Part shown: piece after piece, positions 18,874-26,834 of the stretch | Layout of the letters: every line of letters begins with the position of its first letter | How positions within the stretch are numbered: position 1 is the first letter of the stretch | Source of the DNA: Pseudomonas triticifolii | GTDB taxonomy: Bacteria; Pseudomonadota; Gammaproteobacteria; Pseudomonadales; Pseudomonadaceae | Direction: 5' to 3' | NCBI RefSeq assembly: GCF_014358015.1 | Contig: NZ_JACONV010000003.1 | Coordinates: forward strand, 186,001-250,000 | DNA: 64,000 nucleotides | Program-made: the position numbers and the translations under genes | Notes under the pieces: model-generated | What the model saw: only the letters and a program-made list of their open reading frames with translations | Databases searched by the model: none | Told to the model about the DNA's origin: nothing

Positions 18874-18901
18874 GAACCGCATCACATTCAATCGCCCTCT
18901 C

Positions 18902-18957
18902 GGAAAGTTCCTACTGCTTTATCAGGCCAAGTTTTTCTTGAAATGGCCGTTATTCGG
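18902..18957 (+). promoter_or_regulatory. Conserved 56-bp upstream block, copy A
   Basis: This copy precedes the gene at 18984. It aligns without gaps to the blocks at 20766 and 21593. The shared elements at fixed offsets are CCTAC (18910), TTATCAGG (18919), AAG-TTTTTC (18929) and GCCGTTA (18946). CCTAC lies 74 bases before the TTG start. It is probably a promoter or leader for the paralogue family. The factor is unknown. Confidence 0.75.
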
Positions 18958-18983
18958 TATGAACTCAACGGGAGGGCAATGCC

Positions 18984-19649
18984 TTGAATATTGATACCGT
19001 CACAACCCACATGAAGACCTTGCAGCCTACGGCCATGCCACGCGCATTGGAATCGGGAATAGTTGGCGGCGCTGCGCCAAAAAAAGAGGCTATGACGGCT
19101 GACGCCACAACAGCGAAAGAAAAGCCTTTTTATGAATATGAGAAAGAACCGTGGCTTTCAGAACCAGTGGATCCGCTGATCACGAATCGTGAAGAGTATG
19201 TGGCTTACACTAAAGTATTTAGCGCTATGGAACAGGATCTCATGCGCATCACGTATGACGCTTATAGAAGACAGCTAGTGGATACCCAACCAGACCTCGC
19301 GAGCAAAAATTTTGGCTTCACGCTTGACGAAAACGCATCCCTGAAAATAATTGACTATGACAACAGTCTCACCGAAGCCGACGAAGTGGCACTGACCGAA
19401 TCCATCAACAACTTCCAAGAACTTAAAAGCATGGCACAGAAAAATGCAAAAACGCTTATGACACTGGTGGATCATGATCACAAGACGTTCGGCAGTCGAT
19501 ACAACCTGAACATCGGTAACTTTCATAGCATTATCGATTACGGCAAGATCATTGAGGCCGGCACTAAAAATATGGAAAAAGAATGGATAAGACAAGTTGA
19601 GAGCAACGCTGAGAAACTGAGCTACTCGTACATTTCCATCACCGCATGA
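18984..19649 (+). CDS. Paralogue A of an unrecognised 220-235 residue family
   Basis: A 221-residue soluble protein of unknown function. It shares four blocks with the genes at 20848 and 21680: FY-x2-EKEPW (about residues 51-59), PDLASKNFGFTL, NAKTLMTLVDHDHKTF and LNIGNFHSIIDYGK. The N-terminal 45 residues are variable and rich in T, A and P; there is no signal peptide. The start is TTG at 18984, seven bases after GGAGGG; the nearby ATG at 18979 hits a stop at once. The N-terminus MNI is like the paralogues. The gene converges on the exported-protein gene at 19694. Base composition is A/T-richer than the flanking genes. Confidence 0.8.
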   Translation: MNIDTVTTHMKTLQPTAMPRALESGIVGGAAPKKEAMTADATTAKEKPFYEYEKEPWLSEPVDPLITNREEYVAYTKVFSAMEQDLMRITYDAYRRQLVDTQPDLASKNFGFTLDENASLKIIDYDNSLTEADEVALTESINNFQELKSMAQKNAKTLMTLVDHDHKTFGSRYNLNIGNFHSIIDYGKIIEAGTKNMEKEWIRQVESNAEKLSYSYISITA

Positions 19650-19652
19650 GAA

Positions 19653-19684
19653 AAGTCTGGCGGAACATACGCTCCGCCAGACTT
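19653..19684. terminator. Bidirectional terminator of the first convergent pair
   Basis: AAGTCTGGCGGA pairs perfectly with TCCGCCAGACTT around an 8-base loop, between the stops of two convergent genes. A-rich flanks on the left give T's on the - strand. Confidence 0.8.
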
Positions 19685-19693
19685 ACCCTCAAA

Positions 19694-20632
19694 TCAATTA
19701 TTGGGCGCAACCGTTCTCATCACCTGTTGATCACAGATATGCCCAAGCCTTAAAAAGTCGGACGCTTTAGGCAACGGACTGACATAGAAATTCGTTACAA
19801 AGTAGTCCGCGACTTTATAATAACTTCTCCATGTATTGAACCCCATCTGTTTATCGACAAAGTCTTTTGCCTCCACTCCACCGTAGCACCGCCCAAGTTC
19901 TAGGCGTGTCGATACAATACCGTTAGCTCCACTGACGAAAACGCCCTTCATACTTTTTTCTCCCTCACCGAAGGTCAGGCCGAAAAGTGCTACTCCACCT
20001 TCCAGGGTGACACCTTTGGTATCAGTAAACCTCACTTCAAGCATCGCTTCCTTATAGACCTGAGTGGCCAGCCAGTTGGGCTCCGTGTATCCACTGGGTA
20101 TTCTTATGACACCAGGCTCATCAAACAGATCATAGCCTTTCAATACGGGATAGGAGCCCAGCACAACTGCATAGGTAAGCTCGTTCAGTATTTCCGGGTT
20201 CTTGGCAGTGATTCGGACGATGACGTTATCACCTGGGCTCAGTTTGGTAAAAACCTTGGTTGCCGTATTTTGAACGACCCATTCACCCTTTTCGTAATAC
20301 TCAACGCGCCATGCTTTGTTGGCAGGATCACCGTTTGGCGAGTGGAGCAGCACATCCTGACCTCGCTGCGAAACAAATCCGTAATAATGGACGGGAGACT
20401 GACTCGTCAACGAATCCAAACCGGAATTGAGCTTGTCCGGGAGCACTGTGAACTTCGGTTGAGGGACCACTTGTTCAGTATCCGGCTTGTTCCCCTCGGT
20501 GCTTTCGACAACGGATGCCTCATCCTGACTCATCAGGGCAGGATTTGCGTTTATACCAGCGCTCAACGCTGCACTGAAAAGCACAGGCAAAAGCCAGAGA
20601 CGGACATGCTTCTTGTAAATTATCTTCATCAT
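19694..20632 (-). CDS. Exported protein of unknown function, paralogue of 22411-23325
   Basis: A 312-residue protein with a signal peptide (LWLLPVLFSAALSAGINA, cleavage near 29), so periplasmic or secreted. Shared blocks with the gene at 22411 are HYYGFVSQRGQDVLL, WRVEYYEKGEW, LSPGDNVIVRI, YAVVLGSYP, YDLFDEPGVI, TDTKGVTLEGG, GIVSTRLELGRCYGG and LGHIC. The first half looks like a PPC/jelly-roll beta-sandwich and the second like an Ig-type beta domain; this is judged from motifs only. Two conserved cysteines could form a disulfide. It is convergent with paralogue A and shares an upstream 24-bp element with its own paralogue. Confidence 0.8.
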   Translation of the reverse strand: MMKIIYKKHVRLWLLPVLFSAALSAGINANPALMSQDEASVVESTEGNKPDTEQVVPQPKFTVLPDKLNSGLDSLTSQSPVHYYGFVSQRGQDVLLHSPNGDPANKAWRVEYYEKGEWVVQNTATKVFTKLSPGDNVIVRITAKNPEILNELTYAVVLGSYPVLKGYDLFDEPGVIRIPSGYTEPNWLATQVYKEAMLEVRFTDTKGVTLEGGVALFGLTFGEGEKSMKGVFVSGANGIVSTRLELGRCYGGVEAKDFVDKQMGFNTWRSYYKVADYFVTNFYVSPLPKASDFLRLGHICDQQVMRTVAPNN

Positions 20633-20662
20633 TATTCTCTTAGACAGTTAGACAGGGCTGAA

Positions 20663-20686
20663 TGCCACTGATAAAACCGACGTAAT
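20663..20686 (-). promoter_or_regulatory. Conserved 24-bp upstream element, first copy
   Basis: Read on the - strand this is ATTACGTC-N7-TCAGTGGCA, 31 bases before the start of the exported-protein gene. The same two words with the same 7-base spacer occur at 23370-23393 before the paralogue. It is a likely promoter or operator for this family. Confidence 0.65.
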
Positions 20687-20765
20687 AGAAAGCCGCCCCA
20701 TCAGTCAACCCACACTAACCAAAACAAGAAAACTCCTACAATAAAATTACCCCTTCAAATTCTTG

Positions 20766-20821
20766 AGAAAAATCCTACAACATTATCAGGACAAGTTTTT
20801 CAGCCCAAGGCCGTTAGCGAG
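20766..20821 (+). promoter_or_regulatory. Conserved 56-bp upstream block, copy B
   Basis: It aligns without gaps with copies A and C: CCTAC at 20774, TTATCAGG at 20783, AAGTTTTTC at 20793, GCCGTTA at 20810. CCTAC is 74 bases before the start of paralogue B, exactly as in copy A. Confidence 0.75.
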
Positions 20822-20847
20822 TTAACTCATCAGCAGGAATACCTGAC

Positions 20848-21558
20848 ATGAAAATCAGTGCAGCAACCATGAGCCTCGCGTTCCAACCTGACTTTATCAA
20901 AAAAGCCACCTCCAGCCCGGCACTTGCGGAGTTGTCAAAACCTCTGCCGACGTCTGTCAAACCTCAGCGCGATCCAAATGAAGAATTCTACCGGTTCGAA
21001 GAAAGCCCTTGGCTGCCCAAAAACGACAAAGGGGAAATTGACGAAATTTACAAATCCCTTTCGGCCGAAGACATAAAACCAATGAGAGATAAGTTTATCG
21101 AAAATAAAGTAAAAACATTTCAATCTTCGATATGCAACATGTTCGAAGACTTTCACAACTTCAAACAGCAACTCGCCTACTTGAACCCCGGGCTTGCAGG
21201 CAAGCACTATGGCTTCACCTTGAGCTTCGACGAAAACATAAAGATAACTGACCCGGATGGTGTATTAACGCCCGCAGAGCACACCTACCTCACTGAAGAA
21301 CTTAACAAACGCAAGCCGCTCAAGGATGCGTTGATCACCAACGCCAAAAGCATCATGACCTTGCTGGATCACTACTCAGAAAAATTCGGTACCGAGCACA
21401 CGCTCAACCTGGAGAAATTCAGCAAGGTCATTGATTACGGACAAGTGTTCAGCCGCAACACCATCGGCAACTTCATGGACACCATCATCTACCAGATCGA
21501 ACGCTATGCCCCAAAGCGCGAGGTCGAGGAAGAATCGTTGGTGGACGTTCACGCTTGA
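20848..21558 (+). CDS. Paralogue B of the unrecognised family
   Basis: A 236-residue soluble protein with the same four blocks as its neighbours: FYRFEESPW (about 48-56), PGLAGKHYGFTL, NAKSIMTLLDHYSEKF and LNLEKFSKVIDYGQ. The N-terminal 40 residues are S/T/P/A-rich with no acidic residue in the first twelve except the stretch after F12. There is no signal peptide. It has no convergent partner of its own, as paralogue C follows at once on the same strand; a partner may have been lost. Function unknown. Confidence 0.8.
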   Translation: MKISAATMSLAFQPDFIKKATSSPALAELSKPLPTSVKPQRDPNEEFYRFEESPWLPKNDKGEIDEIYKSLSAEDIKPMRDKFIENKVKTFQSSICNMFEDFHNFKQQLAYLNPGLAGKHYGFTLSFDENIKITDPDGVLTPAEHTYLTEELNKRKPLKDALITNAKSIMTLLDHYSEKFGTEHTLNLEKFSKVIDYGQVFSRNTIGNFMDTIIYQIERYAPKREVEEESLVDVHA

Positions 21559-21592
21559 AACCGAGAAAAGCATCACATCGCTGCCCACGTCC

Positions 21593-21648
21593 GGAAATAT
21601 CCTACAGGGTTATCAGGCAAAGGTTTTCTCCACATCGCCGTTATCAGG
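21593..21648 (+). promoter_or_regulatory. Conserved 56-bp upstream block, copy C
   Basis: CCTAC at 21601, TTATCAGG at 21610, AAGGTTTTC at 21620 and GCCGTTA at 21637 keep the exact spacing of copies A and B. CCTAC lies 79 bases before the start of paralogue C. The block falls between paralogues B and C, so C probably has its own transcription start. Confidence 0.75.
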
Positions 21649-21679
21649 GAAGCGTCATCCATTCAGCAAGGAGCGAGAC

Positions 21680-22360
21680 ATGAATATCAACAGCGCAATT
21701 CCATACTACATACCCGCTCAAACACCTCGGCAGACTCTTGCGCCTCTGCCGACCAACCCGCCCTCGTCCGATGTGTCAACGCATCAGGAGAAGAAAGACG
21801 CCTATGCGAAAGAGTTCTACACAAGGGAGGAAGAGCCTTGGAACAAAATATCTTACGATTACATGCAGGACGGTGTACCCGTATCAATGCAGCATTATGC
21901 GAAGGAATGCTATTTACTGTCCATGAGAGTGTCGGCCGCTAGAGAGCTGGGCAACCAAGAACTATTTTTTGGTGCTTTTAAAAAACAAGTCGCACATATC
22001 CGACCGGACTTGGCAGAGAAAAACTTCAGCTTTACTCTTGGCGACGACGCGGAGATCAAAATACTGGACCCCGGAAAAAAACTGAACGACGACGACTTAC
22101 AATGGTTAACCAGAGCCATTAATTCAGACGGCGACTTCAAGGGTTCGGTAAGAGAAGGTGCGAAGCTTATAATGACGATATTTGACCATGACTCCAAAAA
22201 TTTTTCAGGAAAAACCAACCTGAACCTTTTGAACTTTCAGGATATTGTCGACCTCGGGAAGGTACTCTCAGACCCGATTGACATGACTGAAGGATGGATG
22301 AAGCAAGTGAAGGAGCATGACGAGAAAAATGGGAATTCTCTGATAAACACCTACGCGTAG
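21680..22360 (+). CDS. Paralogue C of the unrecognised family
   Basis: A 226-residue soluble protein sharing FYTREEEPW (about 47-55), PDLAEKNFSFTL, GAKLIMTIFDHDSKNF and LNLLNFQDIVDLGK with its two neighbours. AAGGAG lies 7 bases before the ATG at 21680; the frame is open further upstream but that part overlaps the end of paralogue B and the conserved block. The N-terminal 35 residues are S/T/P/Q-rich, with isoleucine at position 3 and no acidic residue in the first 30. It is convergent with the exported-protein gene at 22411. Function unknown. Confidence 0.8.
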   Translation: MNINSAIPYYIPAQTPRQTLAPLPTNPPSSDVSTHQEKKDAYAKEFYTREEEPWNKISYDYMQDGVPVSMQHYAKECYLLSMRVSAARELGNQELFFGAFKKQVAHIRPDLAEKNFSFTLGDDAEIKILDPGKKLNDDDLQWLTRAINSDGDFKGSVREGAKLIMTIFDHDSKNFSGKTNLNLLNFQDIVDLGKVLSDPIDMTEGWMKQVKEHDEKNGNSLINTYA

Positions 22361-22365
22361 GTGTC

Positions 22366-22404
22366 AAAAAGGGCGCTCCGTAGACGAGCGGAGCTGCCCT
22401 TTCT
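22366..22404. terminator. Bidirectional terminator of the second convergent pair
   Basis: AAAGGGC-G-CTCCG pairs with CGGAGC-T-GCCCTTT around TAGACGAG. An A-run on the left and T's on the right make it usable on both strands. Confidence 0.85.
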
Positions 22405-22410
22405 TAAAAT

Positions 22411-23325
22411 TTACGGCCTTGTATGCAAATTGGTTAGCCAACGCTTACACAAATGCCCTAGCTTGAACTCATAAACTTTGTCCTCCAGCCGCCCCGTCAA
22501 AATATTGCTGGCACTATAAATCCCCTCCTCGTAACGCGTACTCCACGTAAGCCTTTTCTTATCGACGTTTTCATAGATGCTGTCTGCGAGCCAGCCTCCT
22601 TCGCAACGCTTGAACTCTATCAGCTCTGATATTTTTCCATTTTCATCAGATAAAAAGGTTTTTTTCACCTCCTCTCCGGCACCCGTAGTCAGTGAAAAGA
22701 ACAACTGCCCCCCCTCCAAGGGATACGCCTTGCTGTCCGTAAAATTCGCCTCCAGCGTTACCTCCTTGAATCCTTGAGCGGCTAGAAACCCTTTCTTGTC
22801 ACTTTGAATTGCCGAAATCGGTAAAATACCTTTCTCGTTGAGCAGGTCGTAACTCATGTGAGGAAACGACCCGAGCACAATCCTGTATTCCGCGCTTTCA
22901 AACTTGCTCCCTTCAACGGTAATTACGCGGACATTGACCTGAGCTCCGGGGTTCAAGCCGGATATCAGTTGAGCGCTTGCAAAGCGTTTAGGCTTCCACT
23001 CGCCACTGTCAACCTGATATTCAACTTTCCAGAGTTTGTCGTATTGACTGCCAGGCGTTGCCAACAAAACATTCTGGCCACGAACCGCGGTAAAGCTGTA
23101 CTGATGGACTGCCGAAACACTTTCCAGCGTCTGAGTAATTTGGTGAATCTTGTCGGAGAGCACGACCACACCTGGGTTTTCTGCGCGCAACACCGATGTT
23201 TCGTGCAGCGCATCCGACGCAATGCTGACAACACCGCTTTCACCCTGTGCAAGCACATGGCAGGACATTGCCAGAAACAGTCCCGACACGAGCATGCGGC
23301 ACGTATTACTTTTATTGTTTTTCAT
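22411..23325 (-). CDS. Exported protein of unknown function, paralogue of 19694-20632
   Basis: A 304-residue protein with a signal peptide (MLVSGLFLAMSCHVLAQG, cleavage near 27). It shares with its paralogue HQYSFTAVRGQNVLL, WKVEYQVDSGEW, LNPGAQVNVRV, YRIVLGSFP, YDLLNEKGI, TDSKAYPLEGG, GKISELIEFKRCEGG and LGHLC. Two beta-sandwich-like domains are suggested by the motifs. It forms a tail-to-tail pair with paralogue C, repeating the arrangement at 18984-20632. Function unknown. Confidence 0.8.
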   Translation of the reverse strand: MKNNKSNTCRMLVSGLFLAMSCHVLAQGESGVVSIASDALHETSVLRAENPGVVVLSDKIHQITQTLESVSAVHQYSFTAVRGQNVLLATPGSQYDKLWKVEYQVDSGEWKPKRFASAQLISGLNPGAQVNVRVITVEGSKFESAEYRIVLGSFPHMSYDLLNEKGILPISAIQSDKKGFLAAQGFKEVTLEANFTDSKAYPLEGGQLFFSLTTGAGEEVKKTFLSDENGKISELIEFKRCEGGWLADSIYENVDKKRLTWSTRYEEGIYSASNILTGRLEDKVYEFKLGHLCKRWLTNLHTRP

Positions 23326-23636
23326 TTTAAAATCTCAACGTAAGTCCATTAATGTACGCCGGGCATCATTGCCACTGACTGCCTGGACGTAATCAGCGAA
23401 TACGTTGAAGATCAATATCGAGAACAGCTTTACGGAAACATCCTACGCATTAAAAAATCGTGCGCATTCAAACAACATGCTGGATCAGCCACTCCCGGAT
23501 TCCCTCGACTGCAATTTTTCTGACGGCCCCGCCTCGGCTGCACAGCCTTCACATTGATCCCGACAATTTCTCCTGTAATCCCAGCCAGCGTCTAAGCTTG
23601 TCTCAGGTGCGTTAACAGGGTGACGGGCCATCGACT
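23326..23636. other. Gene-free interval before the PBP gene
   Basis: No gene is seen. The left end has the 24-bp element of the exported-protein gene. GGAAACATCCTAC at 23434-23446 matches the first part of the 56-bp block, but the downstream elements TTATCAGG and GCCGTTA are missing, so a fourth paralogue may have been lost here. The right part should carry the promoter for the gene at 23637. Confidence 0.5.
23370..23393 (-). promoter_or_regulatory. Conserved 24-bp upstream element, second copy
   Basis: ATTACGTC-N7-TCAGTGGCA on the - strand, 45 bases before the exported-protein start at 23325. Both words and the spacer length are identical to the copy at 20663-20686, while the surrounding sequence differs. 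Confidence 0.65.
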
Positions 23637-26600
23637 ATGGGCGTATTCGGGCATTCCGATAGCAGGCAAGATGTGATTTCCGCTGACCGTCAGGATGACC
23701 CACGCGCGCCGCAGCAGCCCCGTCGTAAACGTTATGGATGGCGGGTGTTCTGGGTGGTCGTGGCACTGGGCGGTGTCGCGCTGGGCGCGGCGGTGGCCGT
23801 GGAAAGCCGCAGTTCCAGGCTTCAGGCACGCGAATTCAGCCGCTTTGCCGCCAGCCTCAGTTATTCGGTGCAGCCCGGGCCGAGCACGGATGTGGTGTAT
23901 CCGGGTGACGGGCCTTTCGACAAACGCTTGGGCTACTCATCGCTGGATGAATTCCTGCCGCGTTTGCTCAAGCGCGATTATGTGATCACGCGACAGGCGC
24001 GCTTTTCCCCCGAACTGATGCGCTACAGCCAGCACGGCTTCTTCGTGCCTTATCAGGAAAAGATTCAGGCCGGGCTGTCGATCACCGACTGCCGTGGCGC
24101 GCCGCTGTATGAGTTTCGCTATCCGCAACAGTTCTACCCGGCATTTGCCGACATTCCGCCGGTGGTGGTGCACAGCCTGTTGTTCATCGAAAACCGCGAC
24201 CTGCTTGACCCGCAGCAGCCGCTGGCTAACCCGGCGGTGGACTGGCCGCGATTTGCCAAGGCCGCGTGGTCGCAAGTGGCACGGCTGCTGTCGCTGCCTG
24301 GTCAGTCAGCAGGCGGCAGTACGCTGGCCACGCAACTGGAAAAGTATCGCCACTCGCCGGACGGGCTTACGCAGTCTGGCTCGGAGAAAATCCGGCAGAT
24401 GATTTCCGCCAGCGTCCGGGCCTATCAGCCCGGCGCGCAGACGCTGGAGGCACGTCAGCATGTGGTCAGGGATTATCTGAACAGCGTGCCGTTGTCCGCG
24501 GTTCCCGGGCACGGCGAGGTGCATGGTCTGGCCGAGGGTTTGCGGGTCTGGTTCGGTGCGGACTTTGCCAGAAGCAACGAAATACTCGCGTCCAATCCTG
24601 CGGATAAAAAAGGCCTGGCCGAAAAAGCGCTGGCGTTGCGCGAGGTGCTGTCGCTGGTGATTGCCCAGCGCCGCCCTTCCCATTATCTGGCCAAGGGTCG
24701 TCTGGAACTGGCAGAACTCACCGACAGCCACATTCGCCTGCTGGCCCAGGCCAATGTGATTGATCAACACCTTGCGGATGCGGCGTTGGCGGCGACTGTC
24801 ACCTATCGCGACTGGGTGCAGCAACCAACGATTCAGCCCATCGAAACCAACAAGGGCATCAGCGTTGCGCGCACCCGGCTGTCGAACCTGCTGAATCGTC
24901 CGCTGTACGACCTGGACCGCCTTGATCTGTCGGCCACCAGCACCTTGCACGGTCAGTTGCAGACGCAGGTCAGCCAATACCTGCGCGACCTGGCTAACCC
25001 CGCGTTTGCGGGCAGCATCGGCCTGCTGGGTGAGCGTCTGCTGACGCCTGCCAGTACCGCGCAAGTGCGTTACAGCTTCACGCTGTTCGAGCGCGGGCCG
25101 GATGGCTCGCGGGTGCGCGTGCAGACCGACAGCACCGATCAGCCGTTCGACATTAACGAGGGCAGCAAGCTGGAACTGGGTTCGACCGCCAAGATGCGGG
25201 TGCTGACGACCTACCTGGAAATCATCGCCGAACTGCACGGGCGCTATGCCGACATGAGTGTCGCGCAACTGAGGAAAGTCCCCATCGAAGAGCCCGATCG
25301 CCTGACACGCTGGTCGGTTGACTACCTGATACAGAACAAGGACCGCGACCTGTCGAAAATGCTTGCGGCCGCGCTGGATCGCACCTACTCGGCCAGCCCC
25401 GGCGAGGCGTTCTTCACCGGCGGCGGTATGCACCGTTTCAACAACTTCAGGCACGAAGACGACGGGCGAATTCCGACCTTGCGTGAGTCGCTGCGTGAGT
25501 CCATCAACCTGCCGTTCATTCGGCTCATGCGCGATGTTGTGCGCTACAGCACCTATCAGGCACCCAGCAACAGCGCGGCGCTGCTCAAGGACGACGACAA
25601 CCCGCGTCGCCAGGAATACCTGAGCCAGTTCGCCGACCGCGAAGGCACGGTGTTCCTGCTGCGTTTCTGGAAGCGCTACAAGGACAAAACCACGCAGGAA
25701 CGCCTCGACACGTTTCTGGACGGCATCAATCCGACCGCGATCCGTCTGGCCGCGGTGCACCGTTACCTGCTGCCGGGGGCTGACCGCAATACCTTCAATG
25801 CCTTCGTTCGTGCGCACCTTGAAGACCCGAGAGCCACAGCGAAACTGACCGAAAAACGTCTGGCGGATCTGTATGACAGCTACGGTCCGGGCGCGTATGA
25901 CCTGCCGGATCAGGGTTACATCGCACGGGTGCATCCCCTGGATCTGTGGCTGGTGGGTTATCTGCTCAAGCACCCCGACGCGCAGTTCAAGGACGCCGTG
26001 GCGGCCAGTCGTTTCGAACGTCAGGAAGTCTACGGCTGGCTGTTCAAGAGCCGGCACAAGGGCGCGCGCGACAGCCGGATCCGTACCATGATGGAGGTCG
26101 AGGCGTTTCTGGACATCCAGCAACGCTGGCAGCGCGTGGGCTATCCCTTCGATCATCTGGTGCCCTCGCTGGCGACGGCCATCGGCAGCTCCGGCGACCG
26201 CCCTGCGGCGCTGGCCGAGCTGATCGGTATCATCCAGAACGACGGCATCCGTCTGCCTGCCGTGCGCATCGACAGCCTGCAGTTTGCCGCCGCTACGCCT
26301 TATGAAACCGAACTGACCATCAACCCGGAACTGGGCCAGCGGGTGTTGCCATCCGAAGTGGCCGCAGCGATGCGCGAAGCGCTGTCGCAAGTGGTGGACG
26401 GCGGCACCGCAAAACGGGTGCAAGGCACCTTCAAACTGCAAGACGGCAGCGTGCTGGCCATGGGCGGCAAGACCGGCACCGGCGATAACCGTATCGAAAG
26501 CATCGGCGCAGGCGGACGCATCATCAGCTCGCGAGCCATCAACCGCACTGCGACCTTCGTGTTTTATATCGGTGAGAGCCATTTTGGCGCCCTGACGGCG

Positions 26601-26756
26601 TTCGTGCCGGGGCGCGCCGCAGAGGGTTTCCGGTTCACCTCGGCGCTGCCGGTGCAGGTGCTCAAAGGCATGGCACCGATATTGACGCCTTATCTGGAGA
26701 GCAATGGAAAAGCGATGTGCAACGCGCCGCCTCTCGACAACCGCACGCAGACATGA
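23637..26756 (+). CDS. Large bifunctional penicillin-binding protein (GT51 + transpeptidase)
   Basis: Cell-wall glycan polymerase/cross-linker of 1039 residues. A cytoplasmic basic tail and one membrane span (about 33-55) lead into a GT51 glycosyltransferase region (LLFIENRDLLD, then GGSTLATQLEKYRHS). A penicillin-binding domain follows with SxxK in GSTAKMR (about 515), SxN in ESINLPF and KTG in GGKTGTGD (about 945). The GT51 motifs are quite divergent from PBP1a/1b: the third motif with its second glutamate is hard to see. The protein is also longer than most class A PBPs. The start ATG has only a weak ribosome site. Confidence 0.85.
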   Translation: MGVFGHSDSRQDVISADRQDDPRAPQQPRRKRYGWRVFWVVVALGGVALGAAVAVESRSSRLQAREFSRFAASLSYSVQPGPSTDVVYPGDGPFDKRLGYSSLDEFLPRLLKRDYVITRQARFSPELMRYSQHGFFVPYQEKIQAGLSITDCRGAPLYEFRYPQQFYPAFADIPPVVVHSLLFIENRDLLDPQQPLANPAVDWPRFAKAAWSQVARLLSLPGQSAGGSTLATQLEKYRHSPDGLTQSGSEKIRQMISASVRAYQPGAQTLEARQHVVRDYLNSVPLSAVPGHGEVHGLAEGLRVWFGADFARSNEILASNPADKKGLAEKALALREVLSLVIAQRRPSHYLAKGRLELAELTDSHIRLLAQANVIDQHLADAALAATVTYRDWVQQPTIQPIETNKGISVARTRLSNLLNRPLYDLDRLDLSATSTLHGQLQTQVSQYLRDLANPAFAGSIGLLGERLLTPASTAQVRYSFTLFERGPDGSRVRVQTDSTDQPFDINEGSKLELGSTAKMRVLTTYLEIIAELHGRYADMSVAQLRKVPIEEPDRLTRWSVDYLIQNKDRDLSKMLAAALDRTYSASPGEAFFTGGGMHRFNNFRHEDDGRIPTLRESLRESINLPFIRLMRDVVRYSTYQAPSNSAALLKDDDNPRRQEYLSQFADREGTVFLLRFWKRYKDKTTQERLDTFLDGINPTAIRLAAVHRYLLPGADRNTFNAFVRAHLEDPRATAKLTEKRLADLYDSYGPGAYDLPDQGYIARVHPLDLWLVGYLLKHPDAQFKDAVAASRFERQEVYGWLFKSRHKGARDSRIRTMMEVEAFLDIQQRWQRVGYPFDHLVPSLATAIGSSGDRPAALAELIGIIQNDGIRLPAVRIDSLQFAAATPYETELTINPELGQRVLPSEVAAAMREALSQVVDGGTAKRVQGTFKLQDGSVLAMGGKTGTGDNRIESIGAGGRIISSRAINRTATFVFYIGESHFGALTAFVPGRAAEGFRFTSALPVQVLKGMAPILTPYLESNGKAMCNAPPLDNRTQT

Positions 26757-26793
26757 GCCCGCTACCGTTCGTCATGATCGCTTGAAGCTCGAC

Positions 26794-26819
26794 TTAGATA
26801 TATCTTAAGGTATATCTAA
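26794..26819. promoter_or_regulatory. 26-bp palindromic operator of the PadR-type repressor
   Basis: TTAGATATATCTT and AAGGTATATCTAA are inverted repeats with 12 of 13 positions paired. The site ends 15 bases before the regulator start and is very A/T-rich in GC-rich surroundings. It is well placed for autorepression and for control of the downstream reductase-like gene. Confidence 0.75.
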
Positions 26820-26834
26820 ATAGGACAACGAGAG

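Noticed and set aside
23434-23463. A fourth copy of the 56-bp block (GGAAACATCCTAC)
   Set aside because: Only the first 13 bases match. TTATCAGG, AAG-TTTTC and GCCGTTA are missing at the expected offsets and no paralogous gene follows, so it is at best a remnant.
18874-23636. hrp box search before the unknown paralogues
   Set aside because: No GGAACC-N15/16-CCAC motif was found in either orientation near the starts, so HrpL control is not supported.
24306-26582. Long open frame on the - strand opposite the PBP gene
   Set aside because: Its length follows from GC-rich codon use of the true gene; the translation has no domain features and the + strand has clear PBP motifs.
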